64,000 bases of DNA, from assembly GCF_943913045.1 (NCBI RefSeq), contig NZ_CALTVH010000001.1:248001-312000 (forward strand), given 5' to 3'. A model generated the notes under the pieces. It was not told the DNA's origin. It did no database searches and was given only the letters and a program-made list of their open reading frames with translations. Both the position numbers and the translations under genes were made by a program. Shown piece after piece: positions 8,204 through 16,682 of the stretch. How positions within the stretch are numbered: position 1 is the first letter of the stretch; every line of letters begins with the position of its first letter. Source of the DNA: an uncultured Ezakiella sp. GTDB lineage: Bacteria; Bacillota; Clostridia; Tissierellales; Peptoniphilaceae.

Positions 8204-9340
8204 TTATAGTAATAAATCAACTTCTACTAAGTTTGATAAATCAAAACCCTTTTCTGTTAGCCTGACTGATTCTATATCATTTACAATAAGTCCGTTTTTT
8301 TCATGAGCTTTTAAATTAAATATCTTATCAAAATCTGCATTGAACTTTTCCTTAAAAAGTTTTTTATCTATACCCTTTGCAGTCCTTATTGATAAAAAAG
8401 AATATTCGCTCATCATATCCCCTTTAGTAAGCTCGTACTCAATATCATAAGGTATTTCATTATTATTTATTCGCTTATAGTATTCGGAAAGTTTGACAGG
8501 GTTTTTAGTTCTTTTATTATTTATAAATCCGCTCGCACCAAGACCAAGTCCTAAATACTCGCTTAAATTCCAATATCTTGAATTATGCTTGCTCTCATAT
8601 CCAGCTTTTGAAAAGCTCGATACTTCGTATCTATGATAGCCTCTAGACTTTAAATATTCGTAAAACTTATGGTAAATTTCCCTATCTAGCTCATCGTCTA
8701 ATAATTTTATTTTACCCTCCTTAACTTGCCTATATAGTAATGTCTTTTCTTCAAGTATAAGTGAGTAGGCACTTATATGAGGAATATTTAAGTCTGCCAA
8801 GAGTTTTGCATCTTTTAGAGCGGACTCTACATTAGTATTAGGTAGAGACAAAATTATATCAGCAGAAATATTATCAATTAATTCTTTTTGCAAAGACCAG
8901 ATAGTATCTAAAAACATCTTCAATGTTGACTTACGTCCAATTAAATCTAATATTTCTTGATTTGAATTTTGAAAACCAATACTGGCCCTGTTTACACCAG
9001 ATTTTTTTAAATTCCTAATCCAATTTTGATCAATAGTTTCCGGATTTATTTCAATAGTAATTTCAGATTGTGTCTTAACCTTGAATTTTTTATAAATCAG
9101 GTCTAATATCTTATAAATTTGTTCGCTTGTCAATAAGGATGGCGTACCACCGCCAAAATATATTGTATCAATTTCACTATCAGTAAAATCATCTGCAAGA
9201 ATATTTATTTCTCTTAATAAATACTCAGTGTATTCATCGATTTTTTGCCTATTGTTTGGAATTATTGTTAAAAAATCACAATAATTACACTTACTCCTGC
9301 AAAATGGTATGTGCAAATATAGTCCTAGGGTCTTCATCAT
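8204..9340 (-). CDS. hemW: Radical SAM haem chaperone-like protein HemW
   Basis: This 378-aa protein has the radical-SAM cluster motif CRSKCNYC at C14/C18/C21, within YLHIPFC, and a C-terminal HemW domain. The fourth Cys of the HemN CX3CX2CXC motif is absent: it reads CDF after the third Cys, which is the HemW rather than HemN pattern. HemW proteins are known to bind haem and are implicated in haem delivery; they are not coproporphyrinogen oxidases. The gene overlaps the upstream radical-SAM gene by 4 nt. The second Met is an equally plausible start. Confidence 0.9.
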   Translation of the reverse strand: MMKTLGLYLHIPFCRSKCNYCDFLTIIPNNRQKIDEYTEYLLREINILADDFTDSEIDTIYFGGGTPSLLTSEQIYKILDLIYKKFKVKTQSEITIEINPETIDQNWIRNLKKSGVNRASIGFQNSNQEILDLIGRKSTLKMFLDTIWSLQKELIDNISADIILSLPNTNVESALKDAKLLADLNIPHISAYSLILEEKTLLYRQVKEGKIKLLDDELDREIYHKFYEYLKSRGYHRYEVSSFSKAGYESKHNSRYWNLSEYLGLGLGASGFINNKRTKNPVKLSEYYKRINNNEIPYDIEYELTKGDMMSEYSFLSIRTAKGIDKKLFKEKFNADFDKIFNLKAHEKNGLIVNDIESVRLTEKGFDLSNLVEVDLLL

Positions 9341-10239
9341 TCTTTACCCCAAATCTTCCATTTATTTCTTTCATTGGCCTGCAAAATCTTATCAGAATTT
9401 TCAAGATACTTATCTATTTTTTCTATACACAAGTCCCTGTGTTCAGGAAATTTTGCCAGTAATGGTAAAGCGTTTGTCTTGTGACTGGCTTTTATAATTG
9501 TATTAATGTTAATATTCTTTAAAATTTCTCTTTCCTCTTCAAGAGACTCTCTAATACTTAGCCTTTTAAATGACTGGTCTTGGACAAGTTTTTTTAATGG
9601 AGCTCTTTTAAATATAACTGTAGTTACAAAGATAATTTCAAAAGGATTAATCTGGTTAATTAAAATGGGTGTTTTGGTTCTGTGATCTTCTGTGAATTCC
9701 TCGCCACCTAAGCCCAACATAAAATAAGTGCTGTAACTAATACCTAATCTATCAAGCTTATGGCAAGCCTCAATTGAATCCGAAACACTATGACCCTTCT
9801 TTTGAAAATTCAATACCAAATCGCTTCCACTTTCAAGGCCCAAACATAACCTATCCATGCCCATATCTTTTAATTTTAATAACTCTTCATCCGATTTGTT
9901 TAAAACATCATCGGCCCTTGCAAACATAGAAATATAATCCACATCAAAGTTTGCCTTTAATATATTAAAAATTTCTAGCAAGTAATCCGTCTTTATGCAT
10001 AGGGGATTACCTTCAAGCAAGGTAAATTTTGTGGGCTTCCTATTAATCTTTTCTAATTCACATTTACGTTTAAGTATATAATCTCTAATCTCTTCAATAG
10101 GAAAAATTTTAAATTTTTGTCTGTAATTTAAATCGCAATACAAACAACGCTGATACGAGCAACCCATTGTTACAGGTATCATTTCGTTGTGCATTTCACT
10201 CATTGGTGTATACATGTAAATTGGATAAAAATCGTCCAC
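9337..10239 (-). CDS. Radical SAM protein with CX4CX2C cluster motif
   Basis: About 300 aa. The cluster motif is C-S-Y-Q-R-C-L-Y-C (residues 27-35 from the chosen start), CX4CX2C rather than the usual CX3CX2C; similar spacing occurs in the Elp3/MiaB-like families with a CPxxxCxFC motif. GLESGSD (SAM-binding region) and a GLGGEE loop follow. The substrate is unknown. I prefer the GTG at 10237-10239, 9 nt after GGAG. The longer frame from ATG 10260 would start inside a TATAAT box whose predicted start of transcription is near 10252. It overlaps hemW, suggesting linked function or simple cotranscription. Confidence 0.75.
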   Translation of the reverse strand: MDDFYPIYMYTPMSEMHNEMIPVTMGCSYQRCLYCDLNYRQKFKIFPIEEIRDYILKRKCELEKINRKPTKFTLLEGNPLCIKTDYLLEIFNILKANFDVDYISMFARADDVLNKSDEELLKLKDMGMDRLCLGLESGSDLVLNFQKKGHSVSDSIEACHKLDRLGISYSTYFMLGLGGEEFTEDHRTKTPILINQINPFEIIFVTTVIFKRAPLKKLVQDQSFKRLSIRESLEEEREILKNININTIIKASHKTNALPLLAKFPEHRDLCIEKIDKYLENSDKILQANERNKWKIWGKE

Positions 10240-10258
10240 AAAAATCATCTCCATAATC

Positions 10259-10288
10259 ATTATAACATATGTAAGAAAAAAGCTGCAA
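10259..10288 (-). promoter_or_regulatory. Promoter of the radical SAM-hemW pair
   Basis: TATAAT (10264-10259, minus strand) is preceded after 18 nt by TTGCAG (10288-10283). The -35 hexamer would fall inside the lepA terminator hairpin. Transcription would start near 10252, placing the GGAG site almost at the 5' end of the mRNA. Confidence 0.5.
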
Positions 10289-10298
10289 AAATGCAGCT
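10275..10298 (-). terminator. Terminator after lepA
   Basis: The minus strand has AGCTGCA/TGCAGCT arms with a short T-loop, followed by a run of T (10281-10275). It begins 5 nt after the lepA stop codon. Confidence 0.85.
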
Positions 10299-10302
10299 AT
10301 AA

Positions 10303-12105
10303 TTATTTTTCCTTATATTTTAATACTTCCAAGAAAGCTTCTTGAGGTACGTCAACATTACCTACTGATCTCATGCGCTTCTTACCTTCTTTTTGTTTTT
10401 CAAGAAGTTTTTTCTTTCTAGAAATATCCCCACCATAACACTTGGCCAAAACATCTTTTCTAAGAGCAGAAATAGTTTCACGGGCAATTATCTTTGAACC
10501 AATTGCAGCTTGAATAGGAACAGCAAATTGGTGCTTAGGAATTACATCCTTCAATCTCTCTGCTATATCACGTCCCCTTACATAAGCCTTACTTTCATGA
10601 ACAATTAAAGAAAATGCGTCCACGAGTTCGCCATTAATTAAAATATCTAACTTAACAAGATCAGATTTTTGATAACCACATAGCTCATAATCAAGAGAAG
10701 CATAGCCCTTTGTATTTGATTTTAGAGCATCAAAGAAATCATAAATAACTTCGTTTAATGGCAGTTTAAACTTTATGCTTACTCTTCTTTCATCCAAGTA
10801 ATGCATGCCCAAGTATTCACCACGTCTATCAATGCAAATATCCATAATGTTGCCGACATAATCTTTTGGCGCCATTATCTCAGCTTCAACCATCGGCTCT
10901 TCTATATAATCAATTTCTGCAACTGGAGGAAGATTGGTTGGATTTTGAATTTCTAACATTTCCCCATCTGTCTTGTGAACTCTATAAATAACGCTAGGTG
11001 CAGTCGCAATAATATTTAAATCAAATTCACGGTCAATTCTCTCTTGAATAATTTCCATGTGCAAGAGGCCCAAAAATCCACATCTAAAACCAAAGCCTAG
11101 TGCTTTTGACGTCTCGGCTTCAAAAACTAAAGAGGCATCGTTTACTTGAAGTTTTTCAAGGGCTTCTCTAACTGTATTGTAATCCTGTCCTTCTGATGGA
11201 TATACACCACAGTAAACCATTGGAACAACTTTTTTGTAGCCAGGAAGCGATTCCGCTGTTGGATTATCTGCATCTGTAACAGTGTCCCCAACTCGTGCGT
11301 CTTTAACTTCTTTAATAGCTGCCGTAAAATAGCCAACCTCTCCTGAACAAAGCTCATCAACTTCCTTCATAGATGTTACATTTACACCAACCTCTGTAAC
11401 TTCATATTCTTTTCCGGTGCTCATTAATTTAATATTCATACCTGGCTTAATCTTTCCTTCAAAAACTCGGATATAAGAAACAACGCCTAGGTATTGGTCA
11501 TAGTATGAGTCAAAAATTAATGCCTTTAGTGGAGCATCGTCATTTCCATCTGGTGCTGGAACATTCTTAACTATGTCTTCTAGTACATCCTTAATATTAA
11601 GACCTGTCTTTGCAGATATCAAAGGTACATCTTCTGCATCAATGCCAATTAAATCTTCAATTTCATGCTTAACTTCTTCTGGTCTTGCTGAAGGTAAATC
11701 CATTTTATTGATAACGGGAAGGATTTCCAGGTCTTGGTCAAGGGCAAGATAAACATTGCCTAGAGTTTGTGCTTCAACGCCTTGAGTAGCATCCACTACC
11801 AAGACTGCACCCTCACAAGCGGCGAGAGATCTAGACACTTCGTAGTTAAAGTCAACATGACCTGGTGTGTCTATTAAATTTAAAGCATAAGTATTTCCAT
11901 CGTCAGCCTTGTAATCTAACTTTACAGCTTTTAATTTAATGGTAATACCTCTTTCGCGTTCCAAATCCATGCTGTCCAATGTCTGTTGCTTCAATTTTCT
12001 TTTTTCAACTGTATTAGTAGACTCTAAAAGTCTATCTGCAAGAGTACTCTTGCCATGATCGATATGCGCAATTATCGAAAAGTTTCTAATATGCTCTTTC
12101 TTCAA
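10303..12105 (-). CDS. lepA: Elongation factor 4 (LepA)
   Basis: This 600-aa translational GTPase acts on stalled or early-elongating ribosomes. It shows G1 AHIDHGKST (about 14-22), the G2/G3 switch with DTPGHVDF, NKMDLP, the EF-G-like domains and the LepA-specific C-terminal domain ending in GGDISRKKKLLEKQKEGKKRM. The start is TTG at 12103-12105, overlapping the lepB stop as TTGA, with GGAGG about 7 nt upstream inside lepB. It is therefore translationally linked to lepB, as in many bacteria. Confidence 0.96.
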   Translation of the reverse strand: MKKEHIRNFSIIAHIDHGKSTLADRLLESTNTVEKRKLKQQTLDSMDLERERGITIKLKAVKLDYKADDGNTYALNLIDTPGHVDFNYEVSRSLAACEGAVLVVDATQGVEAQTLGNVYLALDQDLEILPVINKMDLPSARPEEVKHEIEDLIGIDAEDVPLISAKTGLNIKDVLEDIVKNVPAPDGNDDAPLKALIFDSYYDQYLGVVSYIRVFEGKIKPGMNIKLMSTGKEYEVTEVGVNVTSMKEVDELCSGEVGYFTAAIKEVKDARVGDTVTDADNPTAESLPGYKKVVPMVYCGVYPSEGQDYNTVREALEKLQVNDASLVFEAETSKALGFGFRCGFLGLLHMEIIQERIDREFDLNIIATAPSVIYRVHKTDGEMLEIQNPTNLPPVAEIDYIEEPMVEAEIMAPKDYVGNIMDICIDRRGEYLGMHYLDERRVSIKFKLPLNEVIYDFFDALKSNTKGYASLDYELCGYQKSDLVKLDILINGELVDAFSLIVHESKAYVRGRDIAERLKDVIPKHQFAVPIQAAIGSKIIARETISALRKDVLAKCYGGDISRKKKLLEKQKEGKKRMRSVGNVDVPQEAFLEVLKYKEK

Positions 12106-12698
12106 TTAAGCCCTCCAAATCTATTAAAAGGAAATACCCTCAATACACATCTTCCATCAATTGATTTTCTATTAACAGGACCGAAAAACCTTGAGTCCTT
12201 ACTTGCATTTGGAAGTCTATTATCTCCAAGTACAAAAACCTCATCGTCCTTTAATGTGTAATCAACATTCCCTTCCGTATATAAATTATCAATGTATTCC
12301 TCTTCTAAAACCTGGCCATTTAAAATTACTTGACCATCCATAACCTTGATATTATCCCCGCCAACAGCTACGATTCTTTTTACATAAAAATCATTACCTG
12401 TAAGCTCTTTATCCTTTATAACAACAATGTCTCCTCTATCATACTTATAAAAAAACTTATCTATCTTTAGTTCGACCAATCTATCACTATTGTGCAATGT
12501 TGGAAACATGCTTTTACCTCTTACAACTGTGAATGTAAAAATAAATTTTGTAATTAAAAGTGCTGCAATAAATGCAAACGTAATTGATTTAACCCATTCC
12601 ATCAGTTCACGCTTCCAATTAATCTTTTGATCATCAGTATTGTCTTGCTCATTTTCATAGTTTATTTGATTATGTTCTTGTTGATTTATTTCATTCAT
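12102..12698 (-). CDS. lepB: Signal peptidase I (LepB/SipS type)
   Basis: This 198-aa enzyme cleaves signal peptides on the outer face of the membrane. A hydrophilic N-terminus (1-38) is followed by one membrane anchor (about 39-58). The catalytic Ser is S63 in RGKSMFPT, and the general-base Lys is K107 in DFYVKRIVAVGGD; box E is LGDNRLPNASKDSR. It is the only type I signal peptidase in the window and is first in the lepB-lepA unit, with its own consensus promoter. Confidence 0.95.
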   Translation of the reverse strand: MNEINQQEHNQINYENEQDNTDDQKINWKRELMEWVKSITFAFIAALLITKFIFTFTVVRGKSMFPTLHNSDRLVELKIDKFFYKYDRGDIVVIKDKELTGNDFYVKRIVAVGGDNIKVMDGQVILNGQVLEEEYIDNLYTEGNVDYTLKDDEVFVLGDNRLPNASKDSRFFGPVNRKSIDGRCVLRVFPFNRFGGLN

Positions 12699-12731
12699 TA
12701 TTGTCTCCTATTTAAGTAATCATGTAGTTAT

Positions 12732-12760
12732 ATTACATCACATTTCCTCTGATTTGTCAA
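12732..12760 (-). promoter_or_regulatory. lepB promoter
   Basis: On the minus strand a perfect -35 TTGACA (12760-12755) is followed after 17 nt by TGTAAT (12737-12732), with a TG one base ahead of the -10 (extended -10). It drives lepB-lepA and is divergent from the ppdK-unit promoter in the 168-nt gap. Confidence 0.75.
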
Positions 12761-12814
12761 TTTTAATTTATAGAAAATTTATTATTAAAAAATAAATTTT
12801 TAACTCATCAATCT

Positions 12815-12843
12815 TTGATTTATGTGGGATTATGTTGTATAAT
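12815..12843 (+). promoter_or_regulatory. Promoter of the half-PDRP-ppdK unit
   Basis: TTGATT (12815-12820), 17 nt, TATAAT (12838-12843). The start of transcription would be near 12850, just upstream of the GAGAGGTG ribosome-binding site. This strong promoter shows that the short upstream ORF is expressed as the first gene. Confidence 0.8.
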
Positions 12844-12866
12844 ATATCATATATGAGAGGTGAGTT

Positions 12867-13310
12867 ATGATTCTAGATGTAATCAACTTTAATTTTGAAC
12901 ACGACGACGGCAAAATACTTGATCACTTTGAAGATTGTGATTGTATTATTTTAGGTCCATCACGCGTGGGAAAAACGCCTCTTTGTTTTTATTTGGGTTA
13001 CTTTGGTATAAAAGCTTTAAATATTCCTTTGGTGCCAGAAATTAACCTAAATATTTATAAAGAGTTGCCAAGGCGTAAATGTTTTGGATTAATTCGTTCA
13101 GTAGAAAGCCTCAAGAAATTTCGTAGCACAAGAGAAAAATATTTAGGAATATCTTCAAACTATGCAACTGAAGCTAGAATATTTAAAGAACTTGAGTATG
13201 CAAATAATATTTATGAAAGTATTAGATGTCCTATTATCGACCTTGATAACTACTCTAATGAAGAGGCGGCAGAATTTATTAAAGACAGAATTAACTTTAA
13301 GGAGGAGTAA
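12867..13310 (+). CDS. Half-length PPDK regulatory protein (DUF299 C-terminal half)
   Basis: This 147-aa protein matches only the C-terminal half of the roughly 270-aa bifunctional kinase/pyrophosphorylase family (YqfL/PpsR, DUF299) that switches PPDK or PEP synthase off and on by Thr phosphorylation. It keeps the P-loop GPSRVGKTP (30-38) and the NIPLVPE segment just after it. Residues equivalent to about the first 130-140 of the family are missing. A stop codon (TGA 12861-12863) lies in frame two codons upstream, and lepB occupies the DNA beyond, so no N-terminal half exists nearby. Its stop overlaps the ppdK start (TAATG), so the two are coupled. Whether it regulates PpdK alone, or needs an N-terminal partner elsewhere, is unknown. 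Confidence 0.85.
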   Translation: MILDVINFNFEHDDGKILDHFEDCDCIILGPSRVGKTPLCFYLGYFGIKALNIPLVPEINLNIYKELPRRKCFGLIRSVESLKKFRSTREKYLGISSNYATEARIFKELEYANNIYESIRCPIIDLDNYSNEEAAEFIKDRINFKEE

Positions 13311-15928
13311 TGTCAAAATTTACTTACAGTTTTGAAGAAGGCAACGCAAGTATGCGTTCTCTATTAGGTGGTAAGGGTGCTAACCTTGCTGAAATGACAG
13401 TTATGGGTATTCCAGTTCCACCAGGATTTACTATTTCCACAGATGCATGTAAGGCATTTTACGAAAATGAAGAAATGCTACCAGAACATTTGATGGAAGA
13501 AGTTTTAAAAAGGATTCAAGAAGTCGAATCACATACCGATAAAAAATTTGGTTCATCATCTAATCCTCTACTCTTTTCAGTAAGATCAGGTGCTGTTTTT
13601 TCAATGCCTGGAATGATGGATACAATCCTAAACTTAGGTCTAAACGATGAAACTGTAAAGGCCTTGGCAGAAAAAACTTCAAATGAACGCTTTGCCTTTG
13701 ATAGTTACAGACGCTTTATACAAATGTTTTCTGATGTTGCTATGGGCCTTCCAAAATATGAATTTGATGATGCCCTTGATGATATTAAAGCTGAAGAAAA
13801 TGTAAGTATGGACCAAGAAATTTCAGTAGAAGGTCTAAAGAAACTAGTAGAAAAATACAAAGAAATTTATAAAAAACATACTAATGGGGACTTCCCTGCT
13901 GATCCATTAAGACAACTTGAACTATCAATAATTGCTGTTTTCAAATCATGGATGAATCCACGTGCAAAAACCTATAGAAGACTCCACAAAATTGACGATA
14001 ATCTAGGAACAGCTGTTAACGTTCAATCAATGGTATTTGGTAACATGGGAGAATCTAGTGGTACAGGTGTATGCTTCTCAAGAAGTCCATCTAACGGTAA
14101 AAATAAATTATTTGGTGAATACTTAATGAACGCTCAAGGTGAAGACGTTGTTGCTGGAATTAGAACTCCACATGATATAGAAACTTTAAAAGAAGAGAAT
14201 GAAGCTGTATATAATAAATTCATTGAAACAATCGAAAGACTAGAAAAACACTATAAAGACATGCAAGACGTTGAGTTCACTATTGAAGAAGGCAGACTCT
14301 ACTTCCTTCAAACTAGAAATGGTAAGAGAACTGGTAAGGCCGCATTAAATATTGCAGTTGATATGGTTAACGAAGGCCTTTTAACAAAAGAAGAAGCCTT
14401 ATTAAAGGTTGAACCAAATCAATTAAACCAACTGATGCACTATCAATTCGATGAAGATGATCTTAAAGATAAAGAAGTCCTTACAAAGGGTTTACCTGCC
14501 TCCCCTGGAGCTGCAAGTGGAGTTGTTGTCTTCTCACCTGAAGACGTAAAAAAAATGCACGATAAAGGCATTAAGACAATTCTAGTTCGTGAAGAAACTT
14601 CACCTGAAGACCTTGAAGGAATGGTTTTAGCTGAAGGTATTTTAACGGCAAGAGGAGGTATGACATCACACGCAGCTGTTGTTGCAAGAGGCATGGGCAA
14701 ATGCTGTGTAGCTGGCTGCTCAGAACTCAGAGTTGATGAAAGAAGCAAGATTATCAGAGCCCACAATGGCCTTGAAATAAAAGAAGGCGAAATGATTTCA
14801 ATTGACGGAACAAATGGTATCGTTTATCTAGGCGAAATCAAAAAGATTGAACCACAACTTTCCGGAAATTTCGAAACCTTTATGGAATGGGCTGATGAAT
14901 ATAAGGTAATGGGTGTATACACAAATGCTGATACACCAAAAGATGCTTCAGCTGCCAGAAAATTTGGTGCTAAGGGCATTGGCTTAACAAGAACAGAACA
15001 CATGTTCTTTGATGAAAAAAGAATCATCGATGTTAGAAAGATGATTCTTGCAAAAACAAGCGAAGAAAGACAAACTTCGCTTGATAAATTATTGCCTCAT
15101 CAAAAATCTGACTTTGTTGGAATCTTTGAAGCAATGAAAGGCCTACCTGTTACCATTCGTCTCTTAGATCCACCTCTACATGAGTTCCTACCTGTTAAAG
15201 AAAACGATATAGAACAAATTGCAGAAGATCTTGGAGTAAGTTATGAAGCGCTTTGCGATAGGATTGAAGAATTAAAAGAATTAAACCCAATGCTCGGTCA
15301 CAGAGGGTGCAGACTCGCAGTTTCTTATCCAGAAATTTACAAGATGCAAGCCCGTGCTATTATAGAAGCTGCAATTGAAGTTGGAGAAACAACTCCACAT
15401 ATTATGATTCCACTTGTTGGTGATATAAAAGAACTCGAGTATGTAAAGGGACAAATTAAAGAAGAAATTGAAAAAGTCTTTGAAGAAAAATCAACAAAAA
15501 TTGATTATGAAGTAGGTACCATGATTGAAATTCCTCGTGCTGCCCTACTGGCTGACCAAATTGCAAAAGAAGCTGACTTCTTTAGCTTCGGTACAAACGA
15601 TATGACTCAAATGACATTTGGCTTTAGCCGCGACGACTCAGGCCCATTTATCGCAGAATACGTTGATAGAGGAATCTTTAAGGTAAGTCCTTTTGAATCT
15701 CTTGATACTGAAGGCGTTGGTAAATTAATTGAAATGGCTACAAAACTTGGCCGCGAATCAAATCCAAATCTCCATGTAGGTGTATGTGGTGAAGCTGGCG
15801 GAGATCCTGATTCAATTAAATTCTTTGGAAAAGTTGGCTTAGATTATGTAAGCTGCTCACCTTACAGAGTTCCAATTGCAAGACTTGCTGCTGCACAATC
15901 AGCAATCGAGCTTAAAAAACAAAAATAA
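13310..15928 (+). CDS. ppdK: Pyruvate, phosphate dikinase
   Basis: This 872-aa enzyme interconverts pyruvate + ATP + Pi and PEP + AMP + PPi. Domains in order are the N-terminal ATP-grasp region (1-340), the central phosphohistidine domain with GGMTSHAAVVARG and the C-terminal TIM-barrel PEP/pyruvate domain ending in the catalytic GVCGEAGG (C826). T452, S453 and H454 are the regulatory Thr, the Ser and the catalytic His, so the target of a DUF299 regulator is intact. The length is standard. It starts on the last base of the upstream regulator's stop codon. Confidence 0.97.
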   Translation: MSKFTYSFEEGNASMRSLLGGKGANLAEMTVMGIPVPPGFTISTDACKAFYENEEMLPEHLMEEVLKRIQEVESHTDKKFGSSSNPLLFSVRSGAVFSMPGMMDTILNLGLNDETVKALAEKTSNERFAFDSYRRFIQMFSDVAMGLPKYEFDDALDDIKAEENVSMDQEISVEGLKKLVEKYKEIYKKHTNGDFPADPLRQLELSIIAVFKSWMNPRAKTYRRLHKIDDNLGTAVNVQSMVFGNMGESSGTGVCFSRSPSNGKNKLFGEYLMNAQGEDVVAGIRTPHDIETLKEENEAVYNKFIETIERLEKHYKDMQDVEFTIEEGRLYFLQTRNGKRTGKAALNIAVDMVNEGLLTKEEALLKVEPNQLNQLMHYQFDEDDLKDKEVLTKGLPASPGAASGVVVFSPEDVKKMHDKGIKTILVREETSPEDLEGMVLAEGILTARGGMTSHAAVVARGMGKCCVAGCSELRVDERSKIIRAHNGLEIKEGEMISIDGTNGIVYLGEIKKIEPQLSGNFETFMEWADEYKVMGVYTNADTPKDASAARKFGAKGIGLTRTEHMFFDEKRIIDVRKMILAKTSEERQTSLDKLLPHQKSDFVGIFEAMKGLPVTIRLLDPPLHEFLPVKENDIEQIAEDLGVSYEALCDRIEELKELNPMLGHRGCRLAVSYPEIYKMQARAIIEAAIEVGETTPHIMIPLVGDIKELEYVKGQIKEEIEKVFEEKSTKIDYEVGTMIEIPRAALLADQIAKEADFFSFGTNDMTQMTFGFSRDDSGPFIAEYVDRGIFKVSPFESLDTEGVGKLIEMATKLGRESNPNLHVGVCGEAGGDPDSIKFFGKVGLDYVSCSPYRVPIARLAAAQSAIELKKQK

Positions 15929-15947
15929 AAAACTTTAGGAGGATTTT

Positions 15948-16682
15948 ATGAACAAAGCTATTATGCTTCAAAATGTTACAAAAGCTTTTGGCTCTAAAAT
16001 CGCCGTTGATAGTGTAAACCTAGATATTGAAGGTGGAAAGATAACAGGTTTTCTGGGACCAAATGGTGCCGGTAAAACTACAACAATAAATATGATTGTT
16101 GGCATTCTCTCTCCTACTCATGGTAAGGTTACTGTAAACGGTTATGATGTGAGTAAAGATAGCTACGAAAGTAAAAAGCTAGTTAGTTATATACCTGACA
16201 ATCCTCTTCTATACGAAACAATGACAGGTTTCGAGTATTTAAACTTTATAGCAAATGTATATCAGATGGATCCAGAGCTTGCTCAAGAAGAAGTTGAAAA
16301 ATATGCAAAAATATTTGAACTAGACTTTGCGCTTGATCAAACAATTTCTGGTTATTCACATGGTATGCAGCAAAAACTTGCCTTAATCGGAGGTTTAATA
16401 CACGATCCTGACTACTTTATCTTAGATGAACCTATGGTTGGACTTGATCCAAAAAGCTCATTTAATTTAAAAGAAATTATGAGACAAAGAGCGGACGACG
16501 GAAAGGTCGTCCTCTTTTCTACTCACGTAATGGAAGTGGCCCAAAATGTATGTGACGATATAATTATTATTAACAATGGAAAAATAATCGCAAGGGGAAG
16601 CGTAGAGGAAATCAAAGAACTTGTACCTGAAGCCGAAGGAAATCTTGAAAAAATATTCTTGGAGCTAACTAGAAATGATTAA
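15948..16682 (+). CDS. ABC transporter ATP-binding protein
   Basis: This 244-aa nucleotide-binding subunit has Walker A GPNGAGKTT (37-45), signature SGYSHGMQQK, Walker B FILDEPMVGLDP and the switch His in FSTHVME. It resembles ATPases of ABC-2 exporters (drug, antibiotic or lipid export); the substrate cannot be told. It starts 19 nt after ppdK with AGGAGG, so it may be cotranscribed with ppdK. It overlaps its permease gene by 8 nt. Confidence 0.9.
   Translation: MNKAIMLQNVTKAFGSKIAVDSVNLDIEGGKITGFLGPNGAGKTTTINMIVGILSPTHGKVTVNGYDVSKDSYESKKLVSYIPDNPLLYETMTGFEYLNFIANVYQMDPELAQEEVEKYAKIFELDFALDQTISGYSHGMQQKLALIGGLIHDPDYFILDEPMVGLDPKSSFNLKEIMRQRADDGKVVLFSTHVMEVAQNVCDDIIIINNGKIIARGSVEEIKELVPEAEGNLEKIFLELTRND

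Noticed and set aside
12700..12866. Frameshifted N-terminal half of the DUF299 regulator
   Set aside because: The gap is only 168 nt, contains two promoters, and has an in-frame stop at 12861-12863; about 400 nt of coding would be needed.
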